NCBI GenBank assembly: GCA_028700655.1
Contig: JAQVSG010000009.1
Span: forward strand, 1-38,231
Direction of reading: 5' to 3'
DNA length: 38,231 nucleotides
From: Caldisericia bacterium
GTDB lineage: Bacteria > Caldisericota > Caldisericia > UBA6126
Below are positions 33,691 through 38,231 of the stretch, one piece after another. The position numbers and the translations under genes were made by a program. A model generated the notes under the pieces. It worked only from the letters and a program-made list of their open reading frames with translations, was not told the origin of the DNA and did no database searches. Numbering within the stretch: the first letter of the stretch is position 1; every line of letters starts with the position of its first letter.

Positions 33691-35335
33691 ATGGATTGTT
33701 TTCGCAATTGTTTTTGTATGGCTGTCACAAACCATTGGTTGTGCATATCCTTCCACACCTCCCGATGCAGTTGTTGAAAAACCTCGGATTTATATAGACG
33801 GGCATGAGTATTCTCATGATTTTGTAAAGGTAACATCAGACGGAGTTTATGTTTCGTCAACCTTTCTCCGCGATATTGCGTATATGGAATTGTTTTGTGA
33901 TGAACAAGAAGGCATTGTTGTCTTTACTTCGTTGGAACGAGTTGTTTATATTGGGCTCGAGGATGCACTACCCCAAGATCTCATTTGGAAGGACGCAGTA
34001 GCCTATATACCCCTCCACACACTAGAACTTCTTTACAAGGGTAGGGTGATGTGGCATTCCGAATCAAGAATACTACACATGGAGAGACCCCTTTTCCGTT
34101 CAAAACCCTGGACTCTTCCTCAAAATAACAGCTTACGATGTTATCCGGATAAAAAAGCCACGGTCCGAAAGAAAATACAAAAAGATCAACACGTATTCAT
34201 ACTACGAATTCTTGGATCTTGGTTTAATGTTAGAACCAATCAAGGGAATGTAGGATGGGTTGAAGTGAATACTTTGGATACCAAAGATTTTGTACATCAC
34301 GAGTTTTATCCTCCGCCTTTTGTTGAAGAACCCGAGAAAAACCCGGCAGAAAAAATCTGTATGACCTGGCAGTATGTATATAGAACAACACCCGATCCAA
34401 ACGAATTGTATGTCGTAGAAGAGCTGAATGTGATTGCTCCCACATGGTTATATTTGAAGAATTCTGAAGGAGATTTGGCCGACAAAGGACGCATTGATTA
34501 TGTTGATTGGGCACATTCTCATCAATATCAAGTATGGATTGCTTGTACAAATAGTTTTGATCCTTCAATGACACAGGAAGTGTTGCAAAGTACCAGGAAA
34601 AGAAAAAAAGTGATTGATCGTCTTTGCCAAATCATCGTTGATTATGGAGCAGAAGGGGTCAATATTGATTGGGAAAATATATACGTCAAAGACAAAGATT
34701 TTTTTACCCAGTTTATGCGAGAATTATACCCTATTTTCAAACAAAAAGGATTGGTTGTGTCTGTAGATATTACAACCATCTCAGAAAGCGAAAACTGGTC
34801 TCTATGTTACGATCGTCCAGCGATTGGAAAAACCACTGATTTTGTGGTCTTAATGGCATACGATCAATATTGGGCTGGTGGGGATGAAAGTGGTTCTGTG
34901 GCTGAGTATGAATGGGTGAAGCAAGGCGTAGAAGAGCTTGTGGAACTGGTCCCTTCTCAAAAAGTGATTCTAGGCATTCCTTTTTATTCTAGGCTTTGGA
35001 TTGAAGACGAAAGTATGCAACCCAAAAGCGTCTCTTCGGAGTCTTACTTCATGGATTATGCTATGGAATTGGCAGAAATACATGCAGCACAATGGGACGA
35101 AACGATTCGGCAATACGTTGCCCAATGGAGGGATCGATCGCACATCTATACGTTATGGGTTGAAGACCCACGGTCCATAGAACACAAAGTACAACTTGTG
35201 CACACCCATGGTCTTGCGGGAGTGGCTTTTTGGCGAAAGGGATATGAAATCCCGGAAGTATGGCCTCGAATTGGAACCCAATTGCAGGATGTTACCGATT
35301 CTTTAGAACCGAATAACAAGGAGAATGAAACATGA
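33668..35335 (+). CDS. Secreted GH18-family protein with stalk-like and SH3 domains
   Basis: The protein is about 555 residues and starts with a signal sequence ending TIGC, a possible but imperfect lipobox. Residues about 40-140 resemble the copper-amine-oxidase-like stalk fold (IYIDGHEY..., VYVSSTFLRDIAYM...). Residues about 150-205 are an SH3b-like domain (RCYPDKKATVRKK...GSWFNVRTNQGNVGWVE). The rest is a glycoside hydrolase 18 barrel with the catalytic segment GVNIDWENI (Glu near residue 336) and MAYDQYW, closest in feel to the YaaH/YdhD group that acts on peptidoglycan. Both possible starts, TTG 33668 and TTG 33677, are poor; the second is better spaced from AGG. The gene overlaps AMMECR1 upstream, and its TGA overlaps the next ATG. 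A cell-wall hydrolase role is inferred. Confidence 0.85.
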   Translation: MINLQKHKWIVFAIVFVWLSQTIGCAYPSTPPDAVVEKPRIYIDGHEYSHDFVKVTSDGVYVSSTFLRDIAYMELFCDEQEGIVVFTSLERVVYIGLEDALPQDLIWKDAVAYIPLHTLELLYKGRVMWHSESRILHMERPLFRSKPWTLPQNNSLRCYPDKKATVRKKIQKDQHVFILRILGSWFNVRTNQGNVGWVEVNTLDTKDFVHHEFYPPPFVEEPEKNPAEKICMTWQYVYRTTPDPNELYVVEELNVIAPTWLYLKNSEGDLADKGRIDYVDWAHSHQYQVWIACTNSFDPSMTQEVLQSTRKRKKVIDRLCQIIVDYGAEGVNIDWENIYVKDKDFFTQFMRELYPIFKQKGLVVSVDITTISESENWSLCYDRPAIGKTTDFVVLMAYDQYWAGGDESGSVAEYEWVKQGVEELVELVPSQKVILGIPFYSRLWIEDESMQPKSVSSESYFMDYAMELAEIHAAQWDETIRQYVAQWRDRSHIYTLWVEDPRSIEHKVQLVHTHGLAGVAFWRKGYEIPEVWPRIGTQLQDVTDSLEPNNKENET

Positions 35336-35751
35336 CACAAATGTGGAAAAATATCATGATTGTTTTTTTCGTATTGATATTTATCGGCACAGTTGCTGTA
35401 TTGAAGAATCAACAGGTGAGTTCCAAAACGTCTATTCTCGATATAGAAACCAATGGATTGCCTCTTTTTCTTGAGGTGGGATCTGATACTTGCGTCCCTT
35501 GCGTGGCCATGGAAGAAGTTTTGGACACATTACGTAACGATTATGAGGGAGTACTGGCTGTTGAGTTTTTGCATGCAAAAAACACAGAAGAAGTGAAAAA
35601 GCTTGATGTTCATGCAATCCCAACACAGATTTTTTTTGATGAAAAAGGCAATGAATTTTCACGGCATACCGGCTATATACCAGCAGAGGATATTGTTTCT
35701 ATATTCCAAGAACACGGCATTGATTTGCATAAGAAGAGTTTTAAAGAATGA
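35332..35751 (+). CDS. Membrane-anchored thioredoxin-family protein
   Basis: The product is 139 residues. An N-terminal membrane segment (residues about 7-25) is followed by a thioredoxin fold facing outside the cytoplasm. The active site is CVPC (C54, C57), with the cis-proline in AIPTQIFFDEKG and GYIPAEDI near the end. AAGGAG precedes the ATG by 8 bases. The start overlaps the GH18 stop (ATGA), so the two are coupled. Such proteins maintain thiols of exported proteins or of cytochrome biogenesis; no ccd or resB gene is nearby. The substrate is unknown. Confidence 0.85.
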   Translation: MTQMWKNIMIVFFVLIFIGTVAVLKNQQVSSKTSILDIETNGLPLFLEVGSDTCVPCVAMEEVLDTLRNDYEGVLAVEFLHAKNTEEVKKLDVHAIPTQIFFDEKGNEFSRHTGYIPAEDIVSIFQEHGIDLHKKSFKE

Positions 35752-35797
35752 AGTATTTTCTGTTCGAAGAGATAGAGAATTGAGAATAGGTGCGTTG

Positions 35798-36367
35798 GTG
35801 CATAAAGTAATTGCCATAACTGGCTTATGTGGTGCTGGCAAGACCACCGCTGCTCTACATATGAAAGAAAAGGGATATCAATATCTACGCTTTGGCCAGA
35901 TTGTAATCGATGTTTTAAAGGAACAAAACCAACCGGTAACTCCAGAGAATGAAAAACGCATTCGCAATGCTTTACGACAGACTCACGGAATGGAAGCTTT
36001 TGCATTGGCCAATGCACCCAAGATTTCTATATGGCATCAAAAAGGAAATATTGTTATTGATGGGCTGTATAGTTTTGCAGAATACAAAGTGTTGAAAGAG
36101 CAGTTTGCAGATACCTTTATCACACTTGCTATTTATGCACCCCCAGAACTACGATACAAAAGACTGTCCCAAAGACATGCCTCCCCAGATGATGATAAAA
36201 TTCTTTTCCGACCCTTAACACCAAAAGAGGCAATGAATCGTGATTACGATGAAATTGAAAATGCTGATAAAGGAGGCCCTATTGCAATGGCCGATTGGAC
36301 GATTGTGAACACAAAAACGCGAGTAGATCTTGAGAACGAAATAAAGGAGTTTCTATGGCAGATATAA
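35798..36367 (+). CDS. P-loop nucleotide kinase, dephospho-CoA-kinase/UPF0200-like
   Basis: The product is about 190 residues from GTG 35798 (AGG 7 bases upstream; TTG 35795 is an alternative). The frame is open further upstream through the thioredoxin gene, but that part is not protein-like. Walker A is GLCGAGKT (9-16), preceded by the VIAIT strand. Later segments VIDGLYSFAEYKVLKE and LAIYAPPELRYKRLSQR resemble the lid and arginine region of dephospho-CoA kinase and of archaeal UPF0200 kinases. The C-terminal WTIVNTKTRVDLENEI is also typical of this class. It overlaps the dCMP deaminase gene by 13 bp, which hints at nucleotide metabolism. The substrate is unproven. Confidence 0.7.
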   Translation: MHKVIAITGLCGAGKTTAALHMKEKGYQYLRFGQIVIDVLKEQNQPVTPENEKRIRNALRQTHGMEAFALANAPKISIWHQKGNIVIDGLYSFAEYKVLKEQFADTFITLAIYAPPELRYKRLSQRHASPDDDKILFRPLTPKEAMNRDYDEIENADKGGPIAMADWTIVNTKTRVDLENEIKEFLWQI

Positions 36368-36840
36368 AATATGAACGACCCTCCTGGGATGAATATTTTA
36401 TGGAAGTGGTACATGCAATATCGAAAAGAGCGACTTGTGGAAGAGGTAGAAGTGGCTGTGTAATTGCCAAAGACAACCAAATTTTAGTGACTGGCTATGT
36501 TGGTTCTCCAAAGGGCTTGCCTCATTGTGATGATGTGGGGCATTTGATGCGCAAACATGTGAATGAGGATGGAGAGATTTCTGAACACTGTGAAAGAACT
36601 GTCCATGCAGAACAGAATGCAATTTGTCAGGCTGCCAAAAGAGGGATATCTATCGACGGAGCTACTATTTATTGCACCATGACACCCTGCAGAACCTGTA
36701 CAATGCTTCTTATCAATTGTGGGATTAAAAGAGTATATTGTGAACGACGATATCATGGCTATAAAGAGCCGGAAATGATGATGAAGGAAGCGGGATTAGA
36801 GATTGTATATAAATACGATGAAATTCAAGAATACGAGTAA
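36355..36840 (+). CDS. Deoxycytidylate (dCMP) deaminase
   Basis: This zinc enzyme converts dCMP to dUMP for thymidylate synthesis. The 161-residue protein has the cytidine-deaminase zinc motif HAE (84-86) and PCRTC (111-115). It also has the dCMP-specific N-terminal start RPSWDEYFMEVVHAISKR-ATC, the NQILVTGYVGSPKGLPHC segment, and EHCERTVHAEQNAI. It resembles ComEB of Firmicutes. AAAGGAG lies before the ATG inside the kinase gene, with a 13-bp overlap. It converges on the lipoprotein gene with only 6 bp between stop codons and no obvious terminator. Confidence 0.93.
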   Translation: MADIKYERPSWDEYFMEVVHAISKRATCGRGRSGCVIAKDNQILVTGYVGSPKGLPHCDDVGHLMRKHVNEDGEISEHCERTVHAEQNAICQAAKRGISIDGATIYCTMTPCRTCTMLLINCGIKRVYCERRYHGYKEPEMMMKEAGLEIVYKYDEIQEYE

Positions 36841-36846
36841 AGGTAG

Positions 36847-38196
36847 TTACCGAAAACTAAACGAGCGAAATACTTCGTTTATTGCTTTATAAACGTCCTT
36901 GGGGTCAAAAGATATAACCGTTCCAGGATCATAATTCTCAACTCGTGTGGAGTGTATTGTAAAAGTGATTTGGTAATTCATTTTCACACATTTTCCAATG
37001 TATACTTTCATGTCATAGATATTCCCTGCAGCAGCATCGGAGGTTTCATAGCTTGTAAATGAAATCCCATCAATCCGTTCTTCTTTTTGGGAAGAAACTG
37101 CGAATTCATCAGGGATGGTAAATGGTTTGGTAGTATCCCACTCAATTTTCATAGTGGCTTCTCTAAAATTGTTCGCATTGGTAGACGCAAAGGTAACGGG
37201 GATAAAAATCTGAACAGCTCCATGGTTATGATCGTCAGAAATAGAAGAAAACATATTGGTAGGATACTGTTCTGGATTTACCTGAGGAATTGTAGGGTAA
37301 TGGACAATAAAACTTCCTTCTCCAGAGTACATATCCCAATGTGGTGGGAAGATCAAGTCAGAGTATGCATTGTTTTGAATAGGGATTTGGCTATAAGACG
37401 CAATGGACTCGTAGGGAACAAACACTTCCCAAATACCCGCTCCGGATTTACAAATATTTCCTGATAGGAAAAAAACAATGATGCCCTTTGGAACAAGACA
37501 AATATGTTGAAAATTGGTAGGATTGTCAGGACTTGTTCCTTGTTTTAGCAATCGCACATCGTATTTGGAAGAAACGAACTCCATGTATTCTTTGGGAGTA
37601 GAGGGTGAGAACTCAGTAAATTGTTTTTTCAGATCGTCAAAACAAAACTGGGATAGGGTTTGTAGGAATTTTGGATACGGGCTAAATAGTTCTTCATTTT
37701 TCAAGGCTTTTTGGTGGTTAAAATCATAGTTTAGTATGGCGATAATATCTTCAGGAGAAGATCCTCCAAAATTCGATAGAAAGGTGTAGGGTATGGACAC
37801 AAAGGAAGAATCGAAATACGAAATGTTATACCCGTAATTGGTGCTGGCGTATTGGTTTTGAAGAAAGGAATTGTGATACTCCGTCGCAAATTGCGTGAGC
37901 AAGTCGATTTCATATTGAGGTATCTGAGATGCAGTTTGGTTAAAACTGTCTGCATTTGGAGTGTCTAGAACAGGCTTGGCTCCCCGTATGTATAGGTGTT
38001 TGTTCTCATCCTGTATCTCGTTCCATTCTTTGTACATTGGATAGGGCATTAACTGAGGAGCACTCCATACAATGCTATCGTTTTCAATAGTAAGGTTTTC
38101 CTGCGTTAAAATTGGGGTTGAAGTCTCCTTTTTGCAGGATACAACACCGGCCAGTAGAAAAAATAGAAAGAAGAGTACAATATTTTTTTTATGCAT
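36847..38196 (-). CDS. Lipoprotein with DUF3298/RsiV-like domain
   Basis: The product is 449 residues from ATG 38196, starting MHKKN, a hydrophobic core, then GVVSC with the lipidated Cys at 21. A TTG five codons earlier is possible but overlaps the -10 element. The C-terminal half of the early region (FLQTLSQFCFDDLKKQF ... CLVPKGIIVFFLSGNI..SGAGIWEVFVPYESI) matches the DUF3298 pattern 'pdGl.l.F..y.iapya.G..ev.vPy..l' known from RsiV and related exported proteins. The remaining 190 residues are beta-rich and unrecognised. RsiV binds lysozyme in Bacillus, but there is no sigma factor next door and no cytoplasmic anti-sigma part, so only the extracytoplasmic fold is shared. Confidence 0.7.
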   Translation of the reverse strand: MHKKNIVLFFLFFLLAGVVSCKKETSTPILTQENLTIENDSIVWSAPQLMPYPMYKEWNEIQDENKHLYIRGAKPVLDTPNADSFNQTASQIPQYEIDLLTQFATEYHNSFLQNQYASTNYGYNISYFDSSFVSIPYTFLSNFGGSSPEDIIAILNYDFNHQKALKNEELFSPYPKFLQTLSQFCFDDLKKQFTEFSPSTPKEYMEFVSSKYDVRLLKQGTSPDNPTNFQHICLVPKGIIVFFLSGNICKSGAGIWEVFVPYESIASYSQIPIQNNAYSDLIFPPHWDMYSGEGSFIVHYPTIPQVNPEQYPTNMFSSISDDHNHGAVQIFIPVTFASTNANNFREATMKIEWDTTKPFTIPDEFAVSSQKEERIDGISFTSYETSDAAAGNIYDMKVYIGKCVKMNYQITFTIHSTRVENYDPGTVISFDPKDVYKAINEVFRSFSFR

Positions 38197-38202
38197 AAAA
38201 AT

Positions 38203-38231
38203 AGTATACAATTTTCTACTTGTTTTGGGAA
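38203..38231 (-). promoter_or_regulatory. Candidate promoter of the lipoprotein gene
   Basis: On the minus strand TTCCCA (38226-38231) and TATACT (38203-38208) are 17 bases apart. Only 6 bases separate the -10 from ATG 38196, so transcription would start at or next to the start codon. No Shine-Dalgarno is present. The -35 matches four of six and sits at the window edge. Confidence 0.4.

Noticed and set aside
35603-35797. N-terminal extension of the P-loop kinase into the thioredoxin gene
   Set aside because: The extension reads out of frame through conserved thioredoxin sequence. Kinase homology starts right at the GTG 35798 region.
1-38231. CRISPR arrays, insertion sequences, tRNA or rRNA genes
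   Set aside because: No regularly spaced repeats, transposase genes, stand-alone tRNAs or rRNA segments were seen. The only tRNA-like sequence belongs to tmRNA.

Overview
This is a bacterial chromosomal window of low to moderate GC, densely coded, with short or overlapping gene junctions. Several features point to a monoderm, Firmicutes/Clostridia-like or other deep-branching anaerobe: strong AGGAG ribosome-binding sites, soj/spo0J-type parAB beside dnaA, an rpmF-plsX pair, copper-amine-oxidase-like 'stalk' domains on secreted proteins, and a YaaH-like GH18 protein with an SH3 domain. I cannot name the genus. No sporulation gene or outer-membrane system is visible to settle the phylum.

Layout, left to right. 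(1) 1-5890, plus strand: a 5'-truncated gingipain-type C25 cysteine peptidase, the acyltransferase PlsY, and a secreted beta-propeller-like protein ending in two stalk domains. (2) 5900-9467: purM (minus), a class I methyltransferase, the rpmF-plsX pair, and a complete tmRNA gene with tag ANYTNYANNYAVA. PlsX and PlsY together supply the acyl-phosphate route to lysophosphatidate. (3) 9477-11592, minus strand: an arsenic module with a good promoter, a candidate operator, and arsR-arsC-arsM. It ends in an acr3 efflux gene that has lost its N-terminal two thirds. (4) 11650-15090: soj and spo0J face dnaA. The 399-bp gap upstream of dnaA has a 13-bp inverted repeat and a polypurine tract and is a candidate origin region. 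A second group of DnaA-box-like sequences lies in the 3' end of parB.

(5) 15091-33112: the dominant feature, two tandem plus-strand genes for giant secreted proteins of 2960 and about 3008 residues. They are diverged paralogs with signal peptides, EF-hand-like calcium loops, recurrent 'GDxRL' modules and C-terminal Ig-like domains, so they are probably S-layer-like or otherwise surface-associated. Their last 1200 bp are identical as I read them, while the rest has diverged, which suggests recent gene conversion. A strong intrinsic terminator closes the pair.

(6) 33127-36840, plus strand: an apparently co-transcribed set with mostly overlapping junctions. It encodes an AMMECR1-domain protein, a GH18/SH3/stalk exoprotein, a membrane-anchored thioredoxin, a P-loop kinase and dCMP deaminase. 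(7) 36847-38196, minus strand: a DUF3298/RsiV-like lipoprotein whose promoter may yield a leaderless mRNA.

The best candidate for undescribed biology is the giant-protein pair, a new-looking calcium-binding surface protein family that appears to be homogenised at its C terminus. The candidate origin structure and the decapitated arsenite pump are next.
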